This document shows, piece by piece, positions 22,016-33,245 of a stretch of 64,000 nt of DNA. The stretch spans positions 344,918 through 408,917 of the forward strand of contig JNVV01000029.1 in the NCBI GenBank assembly GCA_000733355.1. Direction: 5' to 3'. The notes under the pieces were generated by a model. The model worked only from the letters and a program-made list of their open reading frames with translations. It did not search any database and had not been told where the DNA came from. Within the stretch, counting starts at the first letter, position 1, and each line of letters begins with the position of its first letter. The DNA is from Falciphora oryzae. Taxonomy: Eukaryota > Ascomycota > Sordariomycetes > Magnaporthales > Magnaporthaceae. The translations under genes were made by a program, and so were the position numbers.

Positions 22016-25000
22016 ATGTCTTTGCCATCGCGACCAATCGATCGCAACGGCTTCTACATCGCTATCATATGCGCTTTAACCCTCGAGTCCAACGCCGTCG
22101 ACCTTCTTTTCGACGAGATATATGACGACGCAAAGTTTGGCCGGATTCTTGGCGATACCAACTCATACACGACTGGACGCGCAGGGAGCCATGCCATTGT
22201 CCTCGTCGTGCTCCCGAACATGGGCAAGGAGGCTGCGGCTGCGTGTTCTAGAAGCCTGCTATCGAGCTTTCCCAACGTCAACCTTGTTCTGATTGTGGGC
22301 ATCTGCGGAGCCCCGCCCAAAGTCCAAAAGAAGAACATCTTACCCCAGTTCGACGACGATGACGACGCTGAACAAGACCTTTTTCTCGGAGACGTCATCA
22401 TCAGCACGAGCATTATCAATTACGATTTCGGCAGACAGTATACCGACAGGTTCATCGTCAAGTCCAGGCTTGAAGACAGCCTAGGACGAGCCAACAAAGA
22501 TATCCGCGGACTGCTTGCCCGATTCCAAAGGGAGCACGAATTCGATCTTTTACATTCCAAAGCCACGCAGAACCTTCAGCGGCTTCGATCTGCTGCGATC
22601 GAAAAGAAACGACGGTCCAAATACGACCCCCCTCCCAACGATACCGACCAGGCGTTCCCAGAGGACTACGAACACGCCCATCGCACGAAACCCTGCGCCG
22701 CGTGCAAGGCCAAGACTTTCTGTGAGGAAGCCTCCGAGATGACTTGCGACAAGGCTGGCTGCAAGTCGGACAAGCCAATGCGCAGCCGCAATGATCAGCG
22801 GCCAGCCGGGCTGGTCCCCCGGATCTTCATGGGGAGAGTGGCTTCCGGCAATGCTGTCATGAAATCGGGCCGGCACCGCGACGAAGTTGCCAAAGAGCAT
22901 AACCTTATCGCTTTCGAAATGGAGGGAGCGGGAGCATGGGACGAGGTTCCCTGCATCGTCATCAAAGGCGTTTGTGACTATGCCGACAGCCACAAGAATA
23001 AGAAATGGCAGAAATTTGCTGCAGCAACGGCGGCATCGGTGGCCGTGGCGATCCTCGACCGTTACGAGGTCGCTGGGGCCGCTACGGTAGGGACGGCGAC
23101 CTACATCGGGGAAGCGGACCCTATGGAACTCGAACAAGGTGTGTGACATCGCCATCTTCTCTCCCTCGCCCTACTTCCAGAATAACTGGCAACATATTAT
23201 TGTCAGGCTGCTTACTGAACCTGCATGGCAACAAAGTGACAGATCAAATGCTCATTGATCGACTGTACTTCAACAAGATCGACGAGCGAGTAACAACATT
23301 GCCCGCCGCCCATCCAGCGACATGCCGTTGGTTTTTGACATCACCCGAGTACACCATCTGGCATGATCCGGTCCAACAACAAAACCATGGTGGATTTCTG
23401 TGGATCAAGGGCCATCCCGGCACGGGAAAATCTACATTAATGAAGCTCCTTTTCGAAGAAGCCAGGCTCAGCTCCGCAAAAGACCCGTTTCGTATCATTT
23501 TGTCGTTCTTCTTCCTAGCCCGGGGCGCGATTGAAGAGCGGTCGACGAATGGCTTGTACAGGTCACTGCTGTACCAGCTGCTGAAAAAGGCACCGGACCT
23601 GAAAATTAGCCTCGAGTGGCTGACCCCCAACGGAAAGAGAGTCATCAAGCGCACCGGATGGGGCGACGAAGCTTTGAAGACCACGCTTACTCGTGCTGTG
23701 CAAGGCCTGGGGACGACGGCAATGATCATTTTTGTTGACGCTCTAGACGAGTGCGATCAGACGCAGGCCGCCGGGATGATCGACTTTTTCGAGGAGCTTT
23801 GCGGCCACGCTCGATATACAAAAACCAAGCTGCGGATTTGTTTTTCCAGTCGACATTATCCGACAATCGTCATCAAGCGGGGCATCGAGGTTGCTCTCGA
23901 GGATATGCCGAATCACAAAGACGATATTGAACGCTACATAAAGTCGAGGCTACGGGTCGGAAATTCGAATAAAGCCGAATTACTCCAGACGGAGATTCTT
24001 AGGAAGTCGTCAGGCATCTTTCTCTGGGTTGTTTTGGTTATCGACACGATACATGCCGAATATCCCATCATTTCCACCCCGATCGACAAAATCCGGAAGC
24101 GCCTGGAACAAATACCACCCAAACTGCACGACTTGTTCCGTATGATCCTCTCCCGAGATGGAAACCACTCAGAAGAGCTACATGCCTGTCTGATGTGGAT
24201 TCTCTTTGCCAAGCATCCAATGACACCACAACAGCTATACTTTGGTGTCCAATTTGCCGTGGACCCAGATTGCTCGGGGGTTTGGGATAAAGACGATATC
24301 ACTTTGGAGGACATGGACGGCTTCGTGCGGAATGCATCCAAGGGGCTGGCCAAAGTCACAGGGAGAAAGTATACTCGGTTGGAAGTTCAGTTCATCCACG
24401 AGTCTGTCAGAGATTTCTTACTCCGCGATTACTGTGACCAGTGGTCTGATGTCACAAGCAACCTGCTCGGCCACGGCCATCAGCGCCTAAGGGACTGGTG
24501 CCTGCTCCAGCTGGACGCCGCTGTCCAACTCAACGACGGTCCTGGTGCCTCTGGTGGCGTCGCATATGGGAACATCCAAGGCCACTCCCCATTTCTGGAC
24601 TATTCGGCCAAGAACATCCTATTTCACGCCAACGCCGCTCAACGGGCTGGAATAGATCAGGACAGCTTCCTTGACAACTTCCCTTTGGAGTGCTGGAAGC
24701 TGATTTTGGACGTCACCAGGAGCCTAATATCGCCGCGCTGTGCCCCAGAAATCGGCTTGCTATACGTACTGTCGGTGCAGAACCTTGACGCTCTCATTCG
24801 AATTCACCCTCTGCGGCACACTGGATTTAATATTATTCCATGGATCCACGACACACCCATCTTCGCCGCTACTGCGATAGGTAGCAACGATGCTGTTCGC
24901 GAGCTCCTGAAAGCCCTAGAGGAGCGTCTTCCCAGCTCATCGCCCGTGCGTGGTCTTCATCAGAAATACCGGCCATGTGGAAAAGCAACAATTCTACCGA

Positions 25001-25962
25001 AAGGTTTCTACTTTCCTGTCGAATGGAACGAAAGCAGGACAGTTTGGGAAAAGCTTTTCCGGAACGGAAATGAAACTCTCTTTAGAATTGCTCTTGCTAC
25101 GGAATTTCAACATTGGCCCGAATCAGATATAGCTACGCCGCTGATGATGGCGGCTCGATACGGGATGACAGCCATCGTTAAGCTACTGCTCGGGAGCCAT
25201 AAGGTCAATATTAATTCGAAGGACGTTAATGGCCGGACGTCCCTTTCGTGGGCCGCTTCGTGGGGACAAAAAGCGGTTGTTGAGTGGCTTGTCGAAATGG
25301 ATGGGGCTGAGATCGATTCGAAGGACGTCGAAGGCCGGACGCCCATTTCGTGGGCGGCCGAATGCGGGGAACTGGGAATTATAAGATTTCTGGACGACAC
25401 AGGGAAAGCAGCAATTGATTCTAGGGACTTCCGAGGCCGGTCGCCCCTTTCATGGGCCGCTTCGTGGGGACGGGAAGCGGTCGTTAGGTGGCTTATAGAA
25501 ACAGGCGAGACTGATGTCAACTCGAAAGACAACGAAGGCCGGACGCCTCTTTCGTGGGCAGCTAAAAGGGGCGAAGAAGGCATTGTTCAGTGTCTTGTCG
25601 AAAAAGGCGAGGCTGATATCGATTCGAAGGATGCTAAAGGCCGGACGCCCTTTTCGTGGGCCGCTGAGTGGGGACAAAAGCGTGTTATCAAATGGCTTAT
25701 TGAACAAGGCGAAGCTGATATCGATTCCAGAGATGTCGGAGGTCGGTCACCTCTTTCTTGGGCCGCCGAGAGCGGACAAGGAGCCGTTATCAAGTTGCTA
25801 CTCGAAACCGGCCAGGTAAATATCAATTCGGAGGATGCTAATGGACGGACGCCGATTTCATGGGCGCTTGCGAACGGCCACAAAGTCGTTGCGAACCTCT
25901 TGGCCGACAAAAGAAATGCCAACGACCCCCGGAGTCCTGCAGTGCTGGGTCGTCTGGACTAG
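22016..25962 (+). CDS. NLR-like receptor: nucleoside phosphorylase-like, NACHT, ankyrin
   Basis: Two exons, 22016-23138 and 23207-25962, join across a 68-bp GT-AG intron to exactly 1,293 codons (1,292 residues). The ATG has a strong context (CCACCATGT). Residues 1 to about 360 form a PNP/UDP-phosphorylase-like domain: FYIAIICALTLESNAVD at the start, and IAFEMEGAGAWDEVPCIVIKGVCDYADS near its end. A Cys-rich insert lies around residues 222-250 (CAACKAKTFC...CDKAGCKSD). NACHT follows, with Walker A GHPGTGKST near residue 442, Walker B IIFVDALDECD, sensor-like RICFSSRHYP and a helical tail with FIHESVRDFLL. From about residue 1014 to 1285 there are eight ankyrin repeats of 34 residues with very similar sequence (core GRTPLSWAA). 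Such proteins are fungal NLRs with a predicted enzymatic or ligand-binding N-terminus. A role in non-self recognition is inferred from the family. Confidence 0.93.
25126..25923 (+). repeat. Ankyrin-repeat array with 102-bp period
   Basis: Eight coding repeats of 34 codons lie inside the NACHT gene. The TCG/TCT Ser-Lys/Arg-Asp starts fall at 25216, 25318 and so on, exactly 102 bp apart. Blocks such as GGCCGGACG and TCGTGGGCCGC recur in register. The first and last copies are the most diverged, the inner ones the most alike. Confidence 0.9.
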
Positions 25963-26248
25963 ACGTGAGAAGGACCAAATGGATGGCATCAAGGATCAGG
26001 TGGTGATGGGGTAGCATTAAGCTTAGTATGTGTTTCGAAGAGAGCCAGGGCGACGTTCAGAGGCAGTGGTGGCGTGGTTTATAATGTGAGACAGTCACGG
26101 AGCGTCCAGCGACCGATTAGTGGCTTTCTTCAGAGGGTATGGACAAGAAAGTTGATACGTTGCAACATCATTATATCATCAATGAGATCAGGTATATCCA
26201 ACCACGCTAAACGAAAATCTGTGTTTGCCTTGGAGTCAACGCCTTGTC

Positions 26249-28038
26249 TCATGTGCCAGCGAGAAACCCTCTCTGCGCGTTTCTCGAATGCTCCGAGCTG
26301 AAGGCGTCCAGCTTGACGGCGATGAGGATGCACTCGATGGCGCTCTTGCCGGCCTTGGAGCTCTGTATGCGCAGCCTCCACTGGCCCGTCCGCACGACCC
26401 ACTCTTCGCTGCCGGCGCCACCCGACAGCCCGACCGACAGGCCCGAGCCGAGCCGCCGCCTCTTACGCATGGGGCTCGCGAACGTGGGGGAGTCGACACC
26501 GCCACCCCCTACGCTGTTGGGCGTCGACGCGGTGGCGTGGTCGGCAGAGATGGTAGTCGAAGCCTGGAAGTGGTGGTCCAGGGCCTCACGGTGCGCGGTG
26601 TACGGCCTCCCGTCGAGCGTGATGGATGTGTCGGGCTCGATAACGACGCGCACGAGGTCTTCGCTAATCGGGGTGTTGCCCGGTGTCGGGGGCTGGCTGC
26701 TAGCGCCGCCCTTGGCCATGAGCAGGCCGAGGGGCTGCGTCGTGGGGGGAAGGTTGAGCTTGGTGGAAATGACCTCGAACAAACGCGCGATGCGCGTCTT
26801 GACGTCGCGGAAGAACTCGGCGCGGGCTAGCATGACGAGCGCCGCCGGGTCCGCAGCGGAGCCGGTGATTCCGACGGCGCCGCCGCCTGCCGGCAGGTGT
26901 AGGCGGGTGGACTCGCCGCCGATCTCGAGGACGAGCTCGGCGGGCTTGTCGTCGACGTAGGGGCGGGCGTAGTTGATCCAGGCGGCCAGGGGGTCGGCCG
27001 GGTAGGGCTCCGGGCCGATGCTGATGCCCGACTTGAGAATATCCTCGACCCTGAGGATGATCTCGTCGCGGCCGCGGGCTTGGTTGTGGGAGATGGCGTG
27101 GGGGATGAGGCGTTGCTCGAGCCCCTTGAAGTTGAAGTAGCGGCAGTCGCGCAGCAGCTCCTGGCGGTGGGCCTCGTCGCGTATGCTGACGGGGTAGCCC
27201 CTGAGCAGGTGCAGGATCTCCTGGAACGTGTCGGCGGACCGGTGCGGCACGGAAGGGGGCATGATAGAGGGCGGGCGGATGAGGTCCTTGCGGTCCAGAC
27301 CTGGGAAGAGGTCGTCCGGGGATGAGAAAAAGATGGCGAAGCCCAGGGTGAAGAAGTTGGGAGAATTGCCCGGGTCCTGGAACAGATCACGTGGGATCTG
27401 GAACTCGCGGTGGCCGATGGACATGAAGATGGACTCTTCGTACAGCTGCGAGATTAACCTCGGTACTATGAGTGAAATCGAAGCAATGGCAGCAGGAGGG
27501 GCAACCCCGGCCGAGTGAGGAGGTTAGCACAAGGATTTGACTGGAATCACGGGGTAGCAGTTGGAAGATAAGGGGCACGCCGCACGAGAGTAGAACTGAG
27601 CGTCGGCAAATAGCCGCACAAAGTGAGTGCCATCACGAGGATGGACATGGTAGCCCTGTAGGTGAAGGGCGATGTCGTTGAAGGTACTGGGGTCACGGTC
27701 AATGTAGAGGGTGCGGATGGCCGAGGCGGCGTCCTCGCCCTTCTCCTCGGCCGTCTTGATCTGGCATTGGAAGTACTGTGAGAAGTACGACGGTGCTGTC
27801 AAGCAGACGGGTGTTAGCAACCCTGCTTCTTGTGCGTCCAGGCAGGTGTCACGGGCCTACCGTCGGAGGAGAGCGATGCGCCCGAGAGCTTGAACAGCTC
27901 GGAGCCGATCTGGATGGGAAAGACGCGCTCGTGGGGCAGGACGCGGGGGATCTTGGTGATGAGCTGGACCGTCTGGGACGGCTGCTGGAACCCGCCGCCC
28001 GGGGTTTGGCCCTCGCTGGGGGCGCGCTCTTGTCCCAT
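26249..28038 (-). CDS. Tandem BTB/POZ (KCTD-type) domain protein
   Basis: Three exons, 28038-27861, 27795-27586 and 27465-26249, give 535 codons (534 residues) with GT-AG introns of 65 and 120 bp. The first BTB-like fold reads FPIQIGSELFKLSGASLSSD, then APSYFSQYF, TLYIDRDPSTFNDIALHLQG and RLFADAQFYSLPRLISQLYEE. The second reads IFMSIGHREFQIPRDLF, NFFTLGF, EILHLLRGYPV and LRDCRYFNFKGLEQRLIPH. This is the potassium-channel-tetramerisation type of BTB. The C-terminal half is less conserved in character, with Pro/Ser-rich linkers and a basic MRKRRRLGSG stretch. Partner and function are unknown; KCTD-type BTBs are mostly oligomeric adaptors. Upstream of the ATG, another frame (28184-28060) reads plausibly (SIVSRIHDGE, ATYIIDHGYTRLEPLPG) but has no ATG, so the N-terminus may be incomplete. 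It is convergent with the PNP-NACHT gene, with 286 bp between them. Confidence 0.8.
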
Positions 28039-29862
28039 TTGGCGTGGGCACGCGGGCCGGGCAGAGGTTCGAGTCTGGTGTATCCGTGATCGATGATGTA
28101 TGTCGCGGGCGCAAGCTGTTCCGATTCGCCGTCGTGGATGCGGGAGACTATGGAGTTTGATTCAATCACTAAGCCGCCGCGCACGGGAGCGCGAGTCAGC
28201 CACGTGCGGCCCGGTTTTTTTGTACCGGGTCAGCTTGGTAAGCGAAGTGGACTGGTTCAGACGATTGGGCGGCCAGCAGCCACCAATCACACCAATCATG
28301 CTACACCTTCAGCAGATGGGCTCAGCGCACTTGGGAGCTGTCAACGCGTGCCAAGATGCGGTTAGGTTAGCAGCCATAGAAAAGCATGCATGTCCTTCTT
28401 TCCTCATCGATATTTGGATCTGCCGCTACGGATACCGCGTTCCCTGTTTCCTTTTTCCCTGTTCCTTTCCCATTACCTGGTGCTCTCGGGGCCTTTCCAT
28501 TTTGATCACCCGCCAACAGCCTTTTGGTGCAGGCTGAAAAGCTCGGTTGCAGCTGTCAAGGCTGCTCCCATGGAAGGGCCCGAAATGACTGGGGTAGTCT
28601 GGTGCCCTCGCTCCTCGGCAGCCTCTCAAAGTAGGCCCACAAGCCAAGTGCCACCATCACCACCACATTTCCCCGTTCCGTGGGGATCCCTGCTTCTGCA
28701 CGGGAAATTTTTCTGAGTGCATCGGACGTGCTTTTGATAAGACGGCTCCAGGTTCCCGCTTTCCGCGAGATCGATTCACTGTACGCGCTAATTGATGGTA
28801 CACCATGGGGACAGCAGGTGTTCGTTGCCTTGTGCGAGACCTGGCTCGGTAAGAAGAAGAGTGCTGAGACGGAGGGTTCTACTTGCCGACCTTCTGCCAA
28901 GGCAAGCTCGACTACGATGTTCATGCCGATGGAAAGCGCGCCGAAGAATCGTTACAGAAAAACCTATAGCACATAGCAAACCTAAAAGGCAAGGACACCG
29001 TCTCGCTGGAATAGTATCTCGCCTGAGTCGGCAATGGCCCATGTTGAGGTCCTGCCCCTGGAGTTGAGACACTGTGCAACTGTGCGACGGCGGTGAAGGG
29101 ACGCTGTCGTATTGCTATCTGCCTCGCCGGCTGGCATATCTTTTAGTGGATCATCAGTCGATGAACGAAGTGCATAGGTGCCCGAGCCGATGTTTCTACG
29201 CGCGTGTTTTCTGGTTCTGGCCGCACCCACTCAAAGCCGTCAAATACGGTTGCTGCCCGGCACTGGCCCAGCCCGAGCAAGCCAGGCAGGCGCAGTGTCT
29301 ATCTTTGGTGGCAGGCAGCAGGGAAACAGAGCGCCTTTCTCCATTCCTTTTGGTCGCTCGTCTGGCAGCTTCTGGTGGTGCACAACCTGAGAACTCGGAA
29401 TATGTCCCGTTTATTTTGTGGGGAGCAACGAGCGAGCATCTGACTGGCTGGCTGGCAGGCTTTGATTTGTTACCCCTGCTCGCTGCCCTGGTCTGTGGGC
29501 GGCGAAGGCCCTGAACTTGGGGACGGCGGGCGTCCCCTAGATTACATAAGGCGGAGATCGCGTCCAGGATTGGCAGGCTGGGCAGGTAATGTCAACAAAT
29601 CCTTTTTCTTAGCGCAGCCGGGTCCCATCAAGCAAATTTCCCCCCACCACCGCCCGGGCACCAAACTCCTGGCTGGCTGCAGCATTTGATCCGCATCTCT
29701 TTTGCTCCCAGGACTTCCGCATTCTCAACCTCCAAACCATCCTCGGGCTCTTCGTTCGCAGGAATCAGCCTTGCTCTCCCAGTTGCCTTGTTCTCGTATC
29801 TTGCAAAGCATCTTCACAGACACTTCCACCCGCACCACAGAGAATCCCCGTCGTCCTTCAAG
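28039..29862. other. Intergenic region between BTB protein and alpha-tubulin
   Basis: Divergent promoters of the two genes. Sequence at 29690-29860 is C/T-rich and is probably the tubulin 5' leader. I recognise no gene or RNA in the remaining 1.5 kb. Confidence 0.5.
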
Positions 29863-31790
29863 ATGCGCGAGATTATCAGCATCAACGGTGAGCGCGTCTC
29901 CCCCTCGTGCTTCACCGCATCCGAGCTTCCCGTCGCGGCATCTCGACTCTAGAATAGCCAACTGACTTTTCTTACCCTCACAGTCGGCCAGGCTGGTTGC
30001 CAGATCGCCAACTCTTGCTGGGAGGTGAGCACATGTGATAGAGGCCACACCGCCGAGCAAGCTCGAGCTCGTCAACTGCGAGCGCAAACGCGGCAGGCCA
30101 TATGCATGCGATATTGTGGACACTGGAGACTGACGCACAGAACTCGGTCAATAGCTCTACTGCCTTGAGCACGGCATCCAGGTAAGATCACCCAGCCCAC
30201 GGCCAGGCTACCCAGAAGATTTGCTTGCTAACCTTGTTTGTCTCGCCGCACCAGCCCGATGGATTCCTGACTGAGGAGCGCAAGGCCGCCGATCCCGACC
30301 ATGGCTTCAGCACCTTCTTCTCCGAGACTGGTATGGGATCATGCACAACTTTCATATCTGTCTCCAACAGCTGGCAGGACTGACATGTTTTTGGCGCGCC
30401 CCTGCCTTAGGCCAGGGCAAGTACGTTCCTCGCACTATCTACTGCGATCTCGAGCCCAACGTCGTCGACGAGGTCCGCACCGGCGCCTACCGCAGCCTCT
30501 TCCACCCCGAGCAGATGATCACGGGCAAGGAGGATGCGTCCAACAACTACGCCCGTGGCCACTACACAGTCGGAAAGGAGTTGATCGACCAGGTCCTGGA
30601 TAAGATTCGCCGCGTCGCCGATAGCTGCGCTGGCCTCCAGGGTTTCCTGGTCTTCCACTCGTTCGGTGGAGGTACCGGTTCCGGATTCGGCTCGCTGCTG
30701 ATGGAGCGCCTGTCGGTTGACTACGGAAAGAAGAGCAAGCTCGAGTTCTGCGTCTACCCGGCGCCCCAGACCGCCACATCGGTCGTCGAGCCCTACAACT
30801 CGATTCTCACCACCCACACCACCCTGGAGCACGCCGACTGCTCCTTCATGGTCGACAACGAGGCCATTTACGATATCTGCCGCCGCAACCTGGGTCTTGA
30901 GCGCCCCAACTTTGAGAACCTGAACCGCCTGATTGCTCAGGGTAAGTCCTGGATACCTGATCATGCCTGCGGATGGGACTTGATATCTGCCCCTGCACAT
31001 CCCATATGCTGTTACAGCGCTAACGTAGGGCGTCTCGATTCTTCTCGACAGTCGTCTCTTCCATCACTGCGTCGCTCCGTTTCGATGGCTCTCTGAACGT
31101 CGACCTGAACGAGTTCCAGACTAACCTGGTGCCTTACCCCCGCATCCACTTCCCCCTGGTTGCCTACGCCCCGGTTATCTCGGCCTCGCGCGCCGCCCAC
31201 GAGGCCAACTCAGTCCAGGAGATGACCATGTCCTGCTTTGAGCCCAACAACCAGATGGTCAAGTGCGATCCCCGTAACGGAAAGTACATGGCCACCTGCC
31301 TGCTGTACCGTGGTGACGTCGTTACCAAGGACGCTCACGCCGCTGTGGCTACGCTCAAGACCAAGCGGACGATCCAGTTCGTTGACTGGTGCCCGACTGG
31401 ATTCAAGCTTGGTATCTGCTTCGAGCCCCCTCAGATGGTGCCCAACGGTGACCTGGCCAAGGTCGACCGCGCGGTGTAAGTTTTGCTTGCGCTAAAAGTT
31501 ACCCCTATCGGTGATGTACTGGGATAAAGTTTACTAACTTGTTCAACTTTTACTATTACAGCTGCATGCTCTCCAACACCACGGCCATCGCCGACGCCTG
31601 GTCCGCCCTGTCGACCAAGTTCGACCTCATGTACTCCAAGCGTGCCTTCGTCCACTGGTATGTCGGTGAGGGTATGGAGGAGGGTGAGTTCTCGGAGGCT
31701 CGCGAGGACCTGGCCGCGCTTGAGCGCGACTACGAGGAGGTGGCCACGGACTCGATGGGCGAGGAGGACGCCGGTGAGGCCGAGTACTAA
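29863..31790 (+). CDS. tubA: Alpha-tubulin
   Basis: Seven exons, 29863-29887, 29984-30024, 30155-30181, 30255-30330, 30411-30941, 31052-31475 and 31562-31790, give exactly 451 codons, 450 residues, the normal alpha-tubulin length. The start [20 protein letters not shown] and the GTP-binding loop [10 protein letters not shown] are textbook. Alpha-type features include the [12 protein letters not shown] helix and the acidic tail ending in AGEAEY with a C-terminal Tyr. It polymerises with beta-tubulin into microtubules in the cytoplasm and spindle. The four small 5' exons (25, 41, 27 and 76 bp) are typical of fungal tubulin genes. Filamentous ascomycetes often carry two alpha-tubulins; the symbol assumes the tubA type, which I judge by overall likeness only. 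Confidence 0.97.
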
Positions 31791-33245
31791 GCAGCGCGGC
31801 ATTAAGGCCGGGACCGGACCACGTTTTCTCAGTACTTACCGGCAGGCTCGCGAGAGCCGGTGCGCGGATATGATGTCACTTCCACAGCAGAAACCCCCCA
31901 TACCATACCCCAGCCCTGTCACAGCACTGGACCTTGTCCTCGAGTCTCTGATACTACCGAAGCCCGCCCCGAGTCGGCCTGTTTGTGGAGGATGTCGGCG
32001 AGCCAGGAGCATCACGAGAATTGATTGTGGTCGTTCTACTTCGTTTTGGTCCGGCGAGAAAAAAATGACGATAGCCCCTTTTTAATCAACTTACAACTGT
32101 TCAGAGAAAGCAAGAGAAATTGGTTCGCTCGCAAGCCCACTGTGGCTCATGATCTGCTTTCTAGCTTCAATGCTGGTCGGTTACCTGCTATCATGGGATG
32201 CATATAAAGCATAATGGAGTCATTGGGGAAGGTGATGTATGCAGGTTGTGCTTGGTGGATACAACTTCCTGTGGAGTCGGGTCACAACGCCGTTTGGGGG
32301 TGGCCGCTAACAGGCTGCCCAAGCTGCATGGCCCGATGCACGGCAATCAATCGCGTCCCAATGGTGGCAGCATCCTGGGTGGCGGCAGTAGATACCCAAG
32401 TAGGAAGACGTATGCACCTAGTTGATGGGGGTGCATGATGCCGCACGCAGCTGCGTCGTCGGTCCAGATGATTTTTTTCCCTTCGCGTGCTTGGTGCCGT
32501 CCTCTTTGGCTGGCCAAATGCTTCCGTGCTGCTGCTGCAGAAGTTGGGTTGGGTGATGGCTCCCGCGTCTGCCTGCAGTCTGTGGGGACGCACTGACGCA
32601 GGCTGCCCAACCATGCCAGGCTGGGGCTTGCCGCCCAGTGCAGCTAACGCTAAATTGCACCGAGCGAGCCGATGGGTTGGCCAGAGCCAGTCCAATGACC
32701 CACCCCAAACGGTTGCCCAGCGCGAGACTGGCGCAGCGTGAGCTCCAGTCCTCGCCCAGGATACAACGGGCTCCATCCAAAGTCATCCACCCCCAGCCAT
32801 CCCATCCACCCATCCCACCACCACCTGCTGAATTCCGCCGGCGACGACACGGCCTCCGCTCGAGACGATTACACATACCAGACAGATGCTTGCAACGTTC
32901 TCTTCAAGGAGCATTGGCCCCGTTCTCTGACGAGCAAAAGGTTGTTTGCTTTCGACGACGTAACACAGTACCTCCACGGTAGCTGAGCGGGCTGTTGATT
33001 TGGCGTTTTGTTCTTTGCGACGTATCTCAAGCGCTTCGTTTCGGGGGACGCACCGACGACCAACGTACAGCGATAGAGGCCGAGCAAGGCACGGGAGTCC
33101 GCGCCACCTCCGCTTCCCCAATTACCATCTCTTCTCCTTCGATCGAGTCCGACGTTGTGGTCGGTAGACGACCTCGTGGCTGCCACGGCTCGCCAGCCAT
33201 CCGCTCAGGAGCACCGCCGCCACCGTCATCATCACATCCACAACC
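31791..33245. other. Intergenic region between alpha-tubulin and the EH-domain gene
   Basis: The left part is the tubulin 3' UTR and the right part the leader of the next gene. No coding signal or RNA gene was recognised. Confidence 0.5.

Noticed and set aside
25514..25922. Open frames on both strands over the ankyrin region
   Set aside because: Periodic shadows of the 102-bp repeat.
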